A stretch of 64,000 bases of DNA, taken from assembly GCA_022823725.1 (NCBI GenBank), contig JAJEHL010000002.1, positions 62,001 to 126,000 of the forward strand, written 5' to 3'. The notes beneath the pieces are model-generated. The model saw only the letters and a list, made by a program, of their open reading frames with translations. It did no database searches and was not told the origin of the DNA. The translations under genes and the position numbers were made by a program. Each line of letters opens with the position of its first letter. Position 1 is the first letter of the stretch. The DNA is from Candidatus Latescibacterota bacterium (GTDB taxonomy: Bacteria > Latescibacterota > UBA2968). This document shows positions 16,911 through 26,803 of this stretch, one piece after another.

Positions 16911-18364
16911 AACGCCAATTCTCTTTCAACAACCGCAGCCGCACTCAAAATAGTCTCTTCGGCAAAGGCATTGCCGAGCAACTGCAAGCCTATGGGCAAG
17001 CCCTCAGCCGATATGCCACATGGCACTGAAATGCCGGGAATACCAGCGAGATTAACTGAAACAGTATAAATATCGGAAAGATACATCTGTAATGGATCGT
17101 CGAGTTTCTCACCCAGCTTAAATGCCGGGGTAGGCGATACGGGCGAAGCGAGGAGATCGCAGGATTCAAACGCGCGGTCAAAATCCCGACGAATAAGCGT
17201 ACGCACCTGTTGCGCCTTGCGGTAATACGCATCGTAATACCCCGCACTAAGCGCGTAAGTACCCAGCATAATGCGACGCTTGACTTCTGCGCCAAAACCC
17301 TTGCTGCGCGTTTGAACATACATATCAATCAGACTTTCCGCCTCATCGCGGAAGCCGTATTTCACCCCATCGTAACGCGACAAATTTGACGATGCCTCAG
17401 CCGTAGCGATAATATAATATGCGGCAATAGCAAAAGCGGGATGTCCGGCAGTTGGCAGCGAAACTTCGCGAATAGACGCGCCATTTTTTTCCAAAATCTC
17501 AACCCCTTGCATAACGGCATCGCGAACATCGGATTGCAGACCCTCGCCGAAAAACTCTGTCGGCAAGCCAATGGTGAGGCCATCAACACCTCTTTGACAG
17601 GCCAAAAGGTAATCGGGCACCGATACATGGGCAGAAGTAGAATCGCGGGGATCGTGCCCGGCAATGACGCCGAGCAAAGTGGCCGCATCTTCGACAGTAC
17701 GCGCAAATGGGCCAATTTGGTCAAGCGAAGAGGCATAAGCGATCAAGCCATAACGAGAAACGCGACCATAAGTGGGTTTAAGTCCCACCACACCGCAGAA
17801 AGAAGCGGGCAAACGAACAGACCCCCCAGTGTCAGACCCCAGGGTCATAAGAGCCTGACCGGCAGCAACAGCGGCAGCAGAACCACCGCTGGATCCGCCT
17901 GTCACGCGGGTTTGATCGCGTGGATTTTTGACCGCACCAAAATGGGAATTTTCGCTGGAAGACCCCATGGCAAACTCATCCATATTGAGTTTGCCCAGGA
18001 TGATTGCATCGGCTTGACGCAGGCGAGTAACAACGGTTGCGTCATAAGGTGGGATAAAATTATCGAGAATTCTTGAAGCGCAGGTCGTGCGCAGCCCTTT
18101 GGTACACAACACATCTTTCAGCGCAATCGGGACACCTGCGAGAGGGCCAAGGGCCTGGTCCTCCGCGGCCTTTTGATCGACAGCATCTGCTGCTGTGAGC
18201 GCGCCTTCTTCATCAATAGTGATGAAGGCATTGATATCGGGATTTGTATTTTGGACGTGAGCGAGGATCTCTTCCGTTATTTCGCGGGCTGTGTGCGCCC
18301 CTCTGCGAATGCCGTGTACAAGCCCTCGCGCTGTTTGGGCAGAAAAAACAGAATCGTCAGCCAC
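16907..18364 (-). CDS. gatA: Asp-tRNA(Asn)/Glu-tRNA(Gln) amidotransferase subunit A
   Basis: A 485-residue amidase-signature enzyme that releases ammonia from glutamine for the GatCAB complex. The Ser-cisSer-Lys catalytic set is visible as the lysine in [13 protein letters not shown] and the serines in [14 protein letters not shown] and [45 protein letters not shown] in two parts is a GatA hallmark and separates it from other amidases. It precedes gatB with a 4-bp overlap and follows tatA by 12 bp, so a tatA-gatA-gatB operon is likely. Confidence 0.97.
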   Translation of the reverse strand: MADDSVFSAQTARGLVHGIRRGAHTAREITEEILAHVQNTNPDINAFITIDEEGALTAADAVDQKAAEDQALGPLAGVPIALKDVLCTKGLRTTCASRILDNFIPPYDATVVTRLRQADAIILGKLNMDEFAMGSSSENSHFGAVKNPRDQTRVTGGSSGGSAAAVAAGQALMTLGSDTGGSVRLPASFCGVVGLKPTYGRVSRYGLIAYASSLDQIGPFARTVEDAATLLGVIAGHDPRDSTSAHVSVPDYLLACQRGVDGLTIGLPTEFFGEGLQSDVRDAVMQGVEILEKNGASIREVSLPTAGHPAFAIAAYYIIATAEASSNLSRYDGVKYGFRDEAESLIDMYVQTRSKGFGAEVKRRIMLGTYALSAGYYDAYYRKAQQVRTLIRRDFDRAFESCDLLASPVSPTPAFKLGEKLDDPLQMYLSDIYTVSVNLAGIPGISVPCGISAEGLPIGLQLLGNAFAEETILSAAAVVERELAL

Positions 18365-18376
18365 CCTGCCTCCAGA

Positions 18377-18622
18377 TTACGATTTTGTTTCTGTACCCGA
18401 TGTTGTCTGTGTGGTCTGTGAGGTCTGTGTGGGTTGTGGTTCGGGAGGCGGAGCAGTATTGACGTTATTTTCTATTTCCGACTGAACGTCCTTTACGCCG
18501 CGCTTAAATTCGGTAATGCCCTTGCCGAGAGACTGGGCAATTTCGGGAATGCGTTTTGCGCCAAACACCAGCAGGACAACGACCAAAATCAATACGATTT
18601 CCCACGGTCCCATGCCGAACAT
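18377..18622 (-). CDS. tatA: Twin-arginine translocase subunit TatA/TatE
   Basis: An 81-residue protein starting at ATG 18622 (MFGMGPWEIVLIL) behind a perfect AGGAGGT; eight further upstream codons are not needed. It has one N-terminal membrane helix, the conserved FGAKRIPEIAQSLGKGITEF hinge and amphipathic helix, and a Pro/Thr-rich tail. It forms the protein-conducting part of the Tat pathway. At least one likely Tat substrate (the dioxygenase at 53116-53814) is in the window. tatB and tatC are not seen. Confidence 0.95.
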   Translation of the reverse strand: MFGMGPWEIVLILVVVLLVFGAKRIPEIAQSLGKGITEFKRGVKDVQSEIENNVNTAPPPEPQPTQTSQTTQTTSGTETKS

Positions 18623-18642
18623 GTCATACCTCCTGAAATAAC

Positions 18643-18936
18643 TCAATAGGAATACTTAACGTAGTACCAGGCTATCCCAATACCGAGAAAGCTCAACACA
18701 TTGAAGTCAATTGAAAAACCCAATGTAAAGGTCATAATGATCAAGTTGATCTCAATGGGATTGAGCTTATAGACATAAGATTCAACAAGTACTTTTTGCG
18801 CTACATTATTTTCCAGGCCAAGACTGTCAAAAATAACAGCCAGAACCTGACCAGCTACGTTGCCTGCAAGAATGCCGACAAAAATCGCAACAATGAGAAT
18901 TCCCAGACTTCTTCGCCCCATAACCACGCTTTGCAA
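18643..18936 (-). CDS. DUF4321 membrane protein
   Basis: A small membrane protein of 92-97 residues (start at 18936 or at the methionine of MGRRSLGIL, 18921). Two hydrophobic helices (LGILIVAIFVGILAGNVAGQ and LIIMTFTLGFSIDFNVLSFL) flank a short loop. It matches DUF4321, a family of unknown function. It sits between pssA and tatA on the same strand with short gaps, so it is probably part of this membrane-related operon. Confidence 0.75.
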   Translation of the reverse strand: MQSVVMGRRSLGILIVAIFVGILAGNVAGQVLAVIFDSLGLENNVAQKVLVESYVYKLNPIEINLIIMTFTLGFSIDFNVLSFLGIGIAWYYVKYSY

Positions 18937-18948
18937 AAAAGGTGAATT

Positions 18949-19680
18949 TTAGTCCCGTACATCTGCCACTTCGCGGTCTGTGATGGCATAATACAACCAC
19001 CTGAACAGGCCAGACAGGGAAATGGCGAGTGCCACGGGAAAGAATACTTCATAAGTATAAAAAAACATGAGCACAATAATACATAGTAAAAAAATCAAGC
19101 GGATACGACCGCGTCTGGTTTCAATTGATAATCTCGAAAACGCGTTGTACTCCATTGTGCTGATCATGAGAAATGAGAGCACAACGCACAGGGCAATGGC
19201 AAAATGAGGCGCGTGGGTACTGCTCTGCCACACATGTTCTGTAAAAAGAATATATGCGGCCAATGTACCCGCTGCCGTTGGAATCGGGAGGCCAGAGAAA
19301 TTTTCTTTCTCGAATCCCTTTAATTGTGCGTTGAAACGCGCCAACCTCAGCGCACCACACAACAAAAATAAAAAACAAACGACAAAAGGCAACCAGCGAA
19401 TGACCAGCAAAGTATCGAGATAGTACAACATGAGCAGCGCCGGGGCCACGCCAAAAGAACAGACATCGACAATGGAATCAAATTGGACGCCAAAGTTGCT
19501 GGACGTATGGAAGTATCGCGCAATTTTTCCGTCGCACGCATCGAGAAATCCCGCAATAACGATGAGAAGAGCTGCAGCGATAAAACGCCCATCCACAGCG
19601 TAGTACATAGATAAAAAACCACAAAACAAACTGCTAATGGTAAACAGGCTGGGCAGGGCTGCTTTGGCATTCATTGACAA
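18949..19680 (-). CDS. pssA: CDP-diacylglycerol-serine O-phosphatidyltransferase
   Basis: A 243-residue integral membrane enzyme making phosphatidylserine from CDP-diacylglycerol and serine, the first step to phosphatidylethanolamine. The CDP-alcohol phosphotransferase signature is complete: DACDGKIAR, eight residues, then GVQFDSIVD. About seven membrane helices follow the N-terminus MSMNAKAALPSLFTISSLFCGF. Size and the SFGVAPALL motif fit the PssA type rather than PgsA. It lies 15 bp after the protease gene. Confidence 0.92.
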   Translation of the reverse strand: MSMNAKAALPSLFTISSLFCGFLSMYYAVDGRFIAAALLIVIAGFLDACDGKIARYFHTSSNFGVQFDSIVDVCSFGVAPALLMLYYLDTLLVIRWLPFVVCFLFLLCGALRLARFNAQLKGFEKENFSGLPIPTAAGTLAAYILFTEHVWQSSTHAPHFAIALCVVLSFLMISTMEYNAFSRLSIETRRGRIRLIFLLCIIVLMFFYTYEVFFPVALAISLSGLFRWLYYAITDREVADVRD

Positions 19681-19695
19681 GGCTCCAATCGGGGA

Positions 19696-20814
19696 TTACT
19701 CGTTGCGCGGGTCGGCTTCTAAGACGAGTTGGGTATCAAATACGTGACCTCGACCACGCAAAATTTTGAGATTAAATGTATCGCCGACAGCTGCGTACCG
19801 AAAAGCATCTACGACATCATCAGCATTACTGGTATTTTTGTCGTTGACCATCACTATTACATCACCGAGCAGCAACCCGGCGCTTTCACCTGGACTGAGG
19901 GGATCGACGACAGTGATCAAAGCACCTTTAATTGTCCGAACCCCAAGGGTGCTGGCAATATGCGGGTTGAGATTGTGAATGTCCAGCCCGGTCCAGAACT
20001 CGCGGCTACCCTGGTCAATGAGCTGACAGGCCACCTGGATTGCGCGATCAATGGGCACTGCAAAACCGATGCCCAGCGATCCACCCTGTGAAAAGATAAA
20101 CGAATTAACGCCAATAACCCGACCGAGGCTGTTCACCAAAGGACCGCCGCTGTTGCCGGGGTTAATTGAAGCGTCCGTTTGAATCATGCTTTTGTAGGCG
20201 CGTTCGTTTTGCTCTGGGCGAACAATGCGATCTACTGCACTAATAACACCAACCGTAACGGTGGGATTAAGATCTTCAAAGTGCAAGCCAAAAGGGTTTC
20301 CAAGCGCGATTGCCCATTCGCCAATAATAACGCTTTCAGATGTCCCAATCTCGGGAACATAGAGACTATCGGCATCAATCTGCACAACGGCAAGATCCCA
20401 TTGGCGATCGATAAAAACATCGAGAACATCAAAGCGACGACCGTCGGGAAAGATTACAAATATATCCTGTGCACCATCGACAACATGGCTGCTGGTCAGG
20501 ATATAACCATCGGTCTGTATCACAAACCCCGAGCCGATTCCAGGAATGCGCCGCCTGTTGGAAAGTTCAAAGGGTTCAAAAAAGCTATCGGGATATCGGG
20601 GATAATCCCGATCGTAAACCGTATTGATGCTAACGACTGCTGGCGCCACATTTTCAACCGCTCGAACAATGGCATTTCGGCGCGAAGTCTCAATACTTGT
20701 ACTTACCGCGCTCGTGTTGGACGAAGACCGATTGAGCAGGGGAAATAGTGCCAGGCCAATGCACAAGCCCAATAGCAAAATCAGCAGGGGGTGCTTCACG
20801 GCACTCATCCTCAC
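19696..20814 (-). CDS. HtrA/DegP-like periplasmic serine protease with one PDZ domain
   Basis: A 372-residue protease with an N-terminal membrane anchor or signal (HPLLILLLGLCIGLALFPLL). The catalytic triad is His in ILTSSHVVDGA, Asp in DRQWDLAVVQI and Ser in INPGNSGGPLVN. A single C-terminal PDZ domain (about 280-365; SPGESAGLLLGDVIVMVN) makes it DegS-like in layout. It would act on misfolded envelope proteins. The start overlaps the truA stop by 4 bp; a second ATG two codons in is possible. Confidence 0.93.
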   Translation of the reverse strand: MRMSAVKHPLLILLLGLCIGLALFPLLNRSSSNTSAVSTSIETSRRNAIVRAVENVAPAVVSINTVYDRDYPRYPDSFFEPFELSNRRRIPGIGSGFVIQTDGYILTSSHVVDGAQDIFVIFPDGRRFDVLDVFIDRQWDLAVVQIDADSLYVPEIGTSESVIIGEWAIALGNPFGLHFEDLNPTVTVGVISAVDRIVRPEQNERAYKSMIQTDASINPGNSGGPLVNSLGRVIGVNSFIFSQGGSLGIGFAVPIDRAIQVACQLIDQGSREFWTGLDIHNLNPHIASTLGVRTIKGALITVVDPLSPGESAGLLLGDVIVMVNDKNTSNADDVVDAFRYAAVGDTFNLKILRGRGHVFDTQLVLEADPRNE

Positions 20815-21551
20815 GGGAGTTCATCGTCGTAAATCACCCTTTCGAGAAACAAACCCTGGGCAGGAGCGGATTCTCCGGCACTTTGGCGGTTGCGAGCACC
20901 GAGAATATCATGCATAGATTCGGCAGGTCGCGCCCCTCGACCCATTTCTACGAGGGTGCCAACGATACTGCGCACCATTGCGCGTAAAAAGCGATTACCG
21001 GAAATATAAAATAAGAGTTCGTCGCCCTGCCGTTGCCAATCGCATGTATAGACCTGACAGACTCGATTTTCTCTTTCTTTGGCCGCCACACAAAAAGACG
21101 TAAAGTCGTGTTGGCCAATGAGAATTTTGCTCGCCCGTTTTATTGCATTGAGATCGAGTTCGCCGCGCATATACCACGCATAATGCCGACCAATAGGCTG
21201 TTTGTTATGCCGGATACAATAAAAATAATGACGGCGTTGGGCATCGAAACGCGCGTGAAAGTCAGGGCCGACATAATCGGCGCTTTTGACCGCAACATCG
21301 GGGGGCAACATGCCATTGAGCGCGTGCTGCAAGCGATCGAGCGAAATATCGCGTGTAGGCGTAAAATTGACGACCTGCCCGAGTGCGTGAACGCCTGCAT
21401 CTGTACGACCAGACGCCGTAACCGGGACCGGTGCGCCATAAAGTTGCTCAAGGCGTGCCTGAAGCTCGCCCTGGACCGTGCGTTGGTCAGGCTGAATTTG
21501 CCAGCCCTTAAAGTCGGTCCCATCGTATTCGAGCGTCAGGCGAATCTGCAT
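20811..21551 (-). CDS. truA: tRNA pseudouridine(38-40) synthase
   Basis: A TruA of 246 residues starting at ATG 21551 (MQIRLTLEYDGTDFKGWQIQ); eight earlier codons are outside the family. The catalytic aspartate is in ASGRTDAGVHALGQ, and FDAQRRHYFYCI and FLRAMVRSIVGTLVEMG are further family motifs. It converts uridines 38-40 of the anticodon arm to pseudouridine. It is the first gene of the run leading to pssA. The 220 bp upstream to comEC hold a divergent promoter region with only a weak 7-bp inverted repeat (TCACATG/CATGTGA). Confidence 0.95.
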   Translation of the reverse strand: MQIRLTLEYDGTDFKGWQIQPDQRTVQGELQARLEQLYGAPVPVTASGRTDAGVHALGQVVNFTPTRDISLDRLQHALNGMLPPDVAVKSADYVGPDFHARFDAQRRHYFYCIRHNKQPIGRHYAWYMRGELDLNAIKRASKILIGQHDFTSFCVAAKERENRVCQVYTCDWQRQGDELLFYISGNRFLRAMVRSIVGTLVEMGRGARPAESMHDILGARNRQSAGESAPAQGLFLERVIYDDELP

Positions 21552-21771
21552 GATAACGGCCCGCACCAAACGCAAAAAGAGTAACGATCCTAACTTCCAC
21601 TAAAGCATACAGTTTTGGAAATATACCATCTCACATGGGGAAAGTCAATGACGAAAAGGGGAACATTTTTTTTCATCATGTGAACAGTTTTTTCCTCAAA
21701 TAGCGGAGATGAACACGCCATGAGAGCTGGCACGAAAATTGCCACAATACGGGATCAAAAAAGGAAACAAC

Positions 21772-24144
21772 ATGAGACGACCCGCATTGTGGACTGCGCT
21801 GTACTTCGCTTTGGGAATCGGTTTACACAGGTATATTGGAGTATTTCCAGCACCCACCATACTCTGCACCTTTACCCTTATCTGTTTTTGTGGCGTGGGG
21901 CTGTGGAGACACTGGAATAAGGGAAAGATGAGCATCCTTTTTGCGAGCCTTCTCATTTTGCTGGGTGCATTGAGAAGCTCGCAGAGCCTGGAACGCGCTG
22001 TAGATCACTTTGTCCTGTTCTTACCTGCAGACCGCACACTTGTCGAAGTCGAAGGATTGGTATCGTCGGATCCAGAACGCATCGATGGCGATTATCGCAC
22101 CGTCTTTAACGTACTTCAAATCGTCTTCAAAGACACGACACGCGCTGTAAGCGGCAGGGCGCTAATCAGGTTTAAGGCGGGCACTGCAGTGCCCGCCTAC
22201 GGGGATCGAATGCAATTGCAGATACAGCTCTATCAACCTGGTCTCCCGCGAAATCCGGGTGCATTTGATTACCGGGATTTTTTGAAACGAAGGGGTATTG
22301 ATGCTTTGGGCACGGTGCAAAAGCGCACCCAGATTATTGCACATCAACAGGAAAAAGATGACTGGTGGGCGCAGATCGTATTGCCCATTAGAAATCTCAT
22401 TCGCCGTGCAATTGATCAGAATCTTTCCGGGGGACCTGCTGGCCTCTTAAAAGGGGTGCTTTTAGGCGCAAAGCATGCGGTGCCCGAAGAAGTTAAAACC
22501 GCATTCGCACAAACGGGTGTCAATCACGTCTTAGCGGTATCTGGACTTCACGTGGGATTGATTGCTGGAGCTGTATTTTTTATTTTAAAGATACTGGGAA
22601 TTGGGCGGGGTATCACTGCCACGCTGACAATTTTTGCGCTGGTACTTTACGCGCTGATAACCGGATTGCCCCCCTCGGTCGTGCGCGCTTCGACAATGGG
22701 ATGTGTCGCACTTTTGGGCATGGTGGGACAGCGCGATATAGACGGTGGAAATATCCTGGGCATAGCGGGTTTGGGACTGTTGATCGCTCGACCACAGGAC
22801 CTGTTCGATGTGGGTTTTCAACTGTCATTTGTAGCCACGGGCGGCATTTTGATTTTTTATCGACCATTGCGTGACTTCTTACCCGAAAAAAAGGGATGGT
22901 ACGATACCTGTATCGCAGGGCCTCTGGCTGTTTCTCTCGCTGCTCAGGCAACGACTCTACCCTTTGTTGTGGCATATTTTGGGCTGGTATCGGTTATTGG
23001 CTTAATGGCAAATTTAATTGTCGTACCACTCATAGGCGTTGGCGTTGCCCTGGGACTCCTGACTGTATTGTCCTTCGCCTGTTGGGAACCTCTGGCGACG
23101 ATATTAAACGCCGCGAACTGGCTAATTTTGAGCGGAACTATCAAATGTGCAAAATTCATGGCCGAGCCAGAGTGGGCTGCTTTTGAAGTTGCACGTCCCT
23201 CCTGGGTTATCTTTGCGATTTATCTGGTCCTGATTCCTCTGATTCACCCTACTGTCAGACGGCTTTGGGGTACTTATTGTCTCATAATCGCCCTTGCTCT
23301 GGCAAATATCGGAATCTGGAAAAATATCTGGCAAACAGAGTCAGCCCTTGAAATCTATTTCCTCGATGTCGGTCAGGGCGATGCTATTTTTTTTAAATAT
23401 CCGAATGGACGAACACTTCTGGTCGATGGTGGTATTCGCACGCACTACACCGACATGGGAGAGCGCGTGATTCTGCCATTTCTCAAAAGTCAGAATATTG
23501 ATCATATAGATGTCGTGGTGGGATCTCACCCGCATGCCGATCATATTGGTGGCCTGATTTCCGTTTTGGAACAGATATCGGTAGGTTATTATCTCGATGC
23601 GGGACAGCACGTTGATTCTGTTACCGGCAAACGACTTAAAAAGATAGTAAAAACAAAAGGCATCAGATATCAGGCTGTGGCTGCGGGAGATAGTCTGGTG
23701 GGTATTGGCGGTCTGGTGCTACATCCGACATCGACTTATGTCTCCGACTCGGGATCGGCACCCGATGGATTGAATAATGGTTCGGTCGTAATTCGAATCG
23801 TCTATCGGGAAACAGCGATATTATTGACTGGGGATATAGAACACGAGACAGATAGCGATCTGATGCTCTGGAATCATCGCCTGCGGTCAGACATCCTCAA
23901 AGCTGCACACCACGGCTCGCGCACATCCTCAACACCCGAGTTTCTCGCGGGTGTCAATCCCAGCGTTGTAGCCATATCTTGCGGAATAAACAATAAATTC
24001 CGGCATCCTTCGCCAGAAGTTGTACAACGCTTTCGCGATATGGGGATACAAATTTGGAGAACCGATCATTCGGGTGCAATCGCAATGAGAATAGATCGCG
24101 GACACATCGATATCGTACCGTGGCTCAAAACTGAACAAAAATAA
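21772..24144 (+). CDS. comEC: ComEC/Rec2-family DNA internalisation protein
   Basis: A 790-residue membrane protein starting at ATG 21772 behind AAGGAAAC. Order: N-terminal DUF4131 region (about 20-170), competence domain with many helices (TGVNHVLAVSGLHVGLIAGA at about 245), and a C-terminal metallo-beta-lactamase domain (YFLDVGQGDAIFF, SHPHADHIGG, LTGDIE, AAHHGSR). It forms the inner-membrane channel for single-stranded DNA in natural transformation. No other competence genes are near, though a ComEA-like helix-hairpin-helix lipoprotein is encoded at 53811-54509. A terminator follows directly. Confidence 0.95.
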   Translation: MRRPALWTALYFALGIGLHRYIGVFPAPTILCTFTLICFCGVGLWRHWNKGKMSILFASLLILLGALRSSQSLERAVDHFVLFLPADRTLVEVEGLVSSDPERIDGDYRTVFNVLQIVFKDTTRAVSGRALIRFKAGTAVPAYGDRMQLQIQLYQPGLPRNPGAFDYRDFLKRRGIDALGTVQKRTQIIAHQQEKDDWWAQIVLPIRNLIRRAIDQNLSGGPAGLLKGVLLGAKHAVPEEVKTAFAQTGVNHVLAVSGLHVGLIAGAVFFILKILGIGRGITATLTIFALVLYALITGLPPSVVRASTMGCVALLGMVGQRDIDGGNILGIAGLGLLIARPQDLFDVGFQLSFVATGGILIFYRPLRDFLPEKKGWYDTCIAGPLAVSLAAQATTLPFVVAYFGLVSVIGLMANLIVVPLIGVGVALGLLTVLSFACWEPLATILNAANWLILSGTIKCAKFMAEPEWAAFEVARPSWVIFAIYLVLIPLIHPTVRRLWGTYCLIIALALANIGIWKNIWQTESALEIYFLDVGQGDAIFFKYPNGRTLLVDGGIRTHYTDMGERVILPFLKSQNIDHIDVVVGSHPHADHIGGLISVLEQISVGYYLDAGQHVDSVTGKRLKKIVKTKGIRYQAVAAGDSLVGIGGLVLHPTSTYVSDSGSAPDGLNNGSVVIRIVYRETAILLTGDIEHETDSDLMLWNHRLRSDILKAAHHGSRTSSTPEFLAGVNPSVVAISCGINNKFRHPSPEVVQRFRDMGIQIWRTDHSGAIAMRIDRGHIDIVPWLKTEQK

Positions 24145-24150
24145 AAAAAA

Positions 24151-24173
24151 CGGTCCAGATAGGACCGCTTTTT
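24151..24173 (+). terminator. Rho-independent terminator of comEC
   Basis: A perfect 6-bp stem CGGTCC (24151-24156) and GGACCG (24162-24167) with loop AGATA, followed by CTTTTTT. It begins 7 bp after the comEC stop codon. The A-tract on the other side makes it potentially bidirectional. Confidence 0.9.
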
Positions 24174-24611
24174 TGTTCAGGTGGATGAAGGTATCTTTTC
24201 CATCAGCCTCCACTAATTGGAGTGCACCGAAATAGGGATGTGGTTTCTTCATATTGTCGGCCAGTGCTATAGTATTATCTCCCCCGGTAATACCATAGTT
24301 TGACCGTTAAAGTCCAAACCAAATTCCTCCTGGACCAATTCAGGGCTTAAAGATTAGAGCAACCCACATCCACCTGAATATAAACATCCATAACCATATT
24401 AAAAATATGGAGATACAAGAAAAAATTCATTTGAATCACAGATAGAATATATACAGTGAAAGTCCGCTCGTCAACTACTAAATTGACCTTTATTGTCGGT
24501 TTTTTTTACGCGATTGAAATAAGGTCTTGAAACTTAAGAACATCGCTATATAAAAAAAAATTAGAGGCTCTCAGATGCGGATTGTACAGGCTGGAGATGC
24601 GATCTCGCTAT
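24174..24611. other. 438-bp intergenic region with long-range inverted repeat
   Basis: No convincing gene. An 11-bp perfect inverted repeat, TTCAGGTGGAT (24176-24186) and ATCCACCTGAA (24368-24378), brackets about 200 bp of AT-rich sequence. Both flanking genes (comEC and accA) end towards it, so no promoter is needed here. It could be an old non-autonomous element or a structured RNA; I cannot decide. Confidence 0.35.
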
Positions 24612-25577
24612 CTATCGAAATTCTTCCCAAATCCCCATTCGATTGAATTTTTCAACCCGTAATTTTGAAAGATTTTCAACGGGTATTTTAACAATCTCTG
24701 CAAGTGCATCTGAAACGGCTTTTTTCAGATTTTGTGCTGCCAACTCAACATTGCGATGTGCCCCCCCATAAGGCTCTGGCACAATGCAGTCAATAATACC
24801 GAGGGCCAGAAGATCTTCTGCCGCGATTTTCATAGCTTCTGCAGCTTCCGTGCGTTTGTCCCGGTTGCGCCAGAGAATGAGCGAACAGGATTCGGGATTG
24901 ATCACGGAATACCAGGCATTTTCGAGCATGAGAATTTGGTCGCCTACACCAATGCCCAGTGCCCCTCCGCTCGCGCCTTCACCGATAATTGCAACGACAA
25001 TAGGAACGGGTAGCCGCGCCATCTCTAAAAGGTTGCGAGCAATGGCTTCTGATATACTTCGCTGTTCCGAGGCCAGCCCTGGAAACGCGCCCGGCGTATC
25101 GACCATACAAAGCACGGGACGACCAAATTTGGCAGCCAACTGCATCAATCTCAGGGCTTTGCGATATCCTTCCGGATGTGGAAGGCCAAAATTGCGCTTG
25201 AGATTCTCGCTTGTATTGCGCCCTTTTTGTTGTCCGATAACGACGATGGGGTGGCCTTCAAAATACGCCAATCCCCCGACAATCGCCTGATCATTCCCAC
25301 TACAGCGATCGCCGTGCAACTCGATAAAATCAGAAGTTATACGGTCGATATAGTCCAGTGAATAAGGTCGCTGAGGGTGGCGTGATAGCTGGTATTTTTG
25401 CCACCGCGTGAGATTGCGAAAAATATCGCGTTCGAGTTTCTCGTGGCGTTTCTCGAGAACTTCAATTGCGTCAGTCACATCCAGACCTTCCGCTTTGGCC
25501 CGTTCCCGAAGCGCGGCGATTTTCTCCTCCAACTCGGCCAGTGGCTGTTCAAAATCGAGATAAGATCGGTCGCTCAT
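24612..25577 (-). CDS. accA: Acetyl-CoA carboxylase carboxyltransferase subunit alpha
   Basis: A 321-residue AccA: YLDFEQPLAELEEKI at the start, then FIELHGDRCSGNDQAIVGGL, GQQKGRNTSENLKRNFGLPH and GEGASGGALGIGVGD, all hallmarks of the alpha carboxyltransferase. With AccD it transfers CO2 from biotin to acetyl-CoA in fatty acid synthesis. It is the last gene of the operon that starts at cimA and overlaps the preceding aminotransferase by 4 bp. accD is not in the window. Confidence 0.96.
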   Translation of the reverse strand: MSDRSYLDFEQPLAELEEKIAALRERAKAEGLDVTDAIEVLEKRHEKLERDIFRNLTRWQKYQLSRHPQRPYSLDYIDRITSDFIELHGDRCSGNDQAIVGGLAYFEGHPIVVIGQQKGRNTSENLKRNFGLPHPEGYRKALRLMQLAAKFGRPVLCMVDTPGAFPGLASEQRSISEAIARNLLEMARLPVPIVVAIIGEGASGGALGIGVGDQILMLENAWYSVINPESCSLILWRNRDKRTEAAEAMKIAAEDLLALGIIDCIVPEPYGGAHRNVELAAQNLKKAVSDALAEIVKIPVENLSKLRVEKFNRMGIWEEFR

Positions 25578-26797
25578 GAATGATCGTCCTTTATATAAAG
25601 TGCGGTCAACGCCGCTTCAATGCGGTCCATGCCCCGGGCGATTTGCTCGGGTGACGCTGAGTATGAAAACCGCAGATATCCCGGTGCGCCAAAACCCGTA
25701 CCGGGAACGCAGGCGACACGCGCTTCTTCAAGCAAAAAATTGCAAAGCGCAACATCGCTGTCAATACACCCACAAGATGACGACTTGCCAATATATTCAG
25801 AGATATCGGGAAAAACATAAAATGCGCCCCGGGGCATATTGCAAGACACGCCCGGCATCCGATTGAGACGAGAAACAATTTGATTGCGTCGTTTAACATA
25901 AGCACGCCGCATCACTTCAACACAATCTTGAGGTCCTGTAAGTGCTTCGAGTGCGGCGTATTGGGAGATCGAACACGTATTAGTAGTTTCCTGGGTCTGA
26001 ACTTTGATCATCAAATCGATCAAATTCTGGGGGCCTGCGCCATACCCCACGCGCCATCCGGTCATTGCATAGGATTTTGACACGCCATTAACAGTCAGTG
26101 TTCTATCTGCCAACTCGGGCAACAAAGCGGCGATAGACACATGTTCGGCATCTTCGTAAAGGAGTTTCTCGTAGATTTCATCGGCAATCACATAGACATT
26201 AGCACCCGCAATCACATCGGCCAGTGCATTCATATTTTCGCGGGTATAAACCGTTCCCGTCGGATTGCAGGGACTATTTAAAAGCACAAATTTTGTTCGT
26301 GGGGTAATGGCATCTTGAAGTTGTCGCGCCGTCATGCAAAAATCCGAGTCTTGTGTAGTCGGCACAATGATCGGATTGCCACCCATTAAGCGCACCTGAT
26401 CGGCATAGCTCGTCCAATAAGGAGCGGGAATAATGGCCTCGTCCCCTTCCTCTATCAAAGCGATAATGGCGTCAAAAATCGTTTGTTTTGCCCCACACGT
26501 CACAACAATTTGCGAGGGGTCATAATACAAATCATTGTCGCGCTCAAATTTATCACAGATCGCGTCTTTGAGTTCGGGAATACCCGACGCGGGATTGGTA
26601 TATCGCGTATGGCCCGCTTTAATAGCGCGAATCGCAGCATCTCTTATGTGCTCAGGAGTCTCAAAGTCAGGCTCACCCGCAACGAGAGAGATGAGATCAA
26701 CGCCCTGTCGTCTCAGTTCTCCTGCCCTGGCAAAAGCCGATACCGTCGCAGAAGCCTGAATATTGAGAACGCGCTGTGTAAAAGGAGATTTGGGCAT
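25574..26797 (-). CDS. PLP-dependent class I aminotransferase (AspAT-like)
   Basis: A 407-residue fold-type I aminotransferase. The PLP lysine is in TVNGVSKSYAMTGWRVGYG, with NSPCNPTGTVY and FSYSASPEQI as further binding sites. Motifs fit the subgroup Ib aspartate aminotransferases (or prephenate/aspartate enzymes) of bacteria. It lies 6 bp after argJ, so it may act in amino-acid interconversion alongside that operon. The exact substrate is not certain. Confidence 0.9.
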   Translation of the reverse strand: MPKSPFTQRVLNIQASATVSAFARAGELRRQGVDLISLVAGEPDFETPEHIRDAAIRAIKAGHTRYTNPASGIPELKDAICDKFERDNDLYYDPSQIVVTCGAKQTIFDAIIALIEEGDEAIIPAPYWTSYADQVRLMGGNPIIVPTTQDSDFCMTARQLQDAITPRTKFVLLNSPCNPTGTVYTRENMNALADVIAGANVYVIADEIYEKLLYEDAEHVSIAALLPELADRTLTVNGVSKSYAMTGWRVGYGAGPQNLIDLMIKVQTQETTNTCSISQYAALEALTGPQDCVEVMRRAYVKRRNQIVSRLNRMPGVSCNMPRGAFYVFPDISEYIGKSSSCGCIDSDVALCNFLLEEARVACVPGTGFGAPGYLRFSYSASPEQIARGMDRIEAALTALYIKDDHS

Positions 26798-26803
26798 GTG
26801 AAG

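Noticed and set aside
15495-17069. 524-codon plus-strand frame over gatB/gatA
   Set aside because: It lies opposite conserved gatB and gatA coding sequence; residues look like reverse-complement shadow (many Ile, His, Arg) with no motifs.
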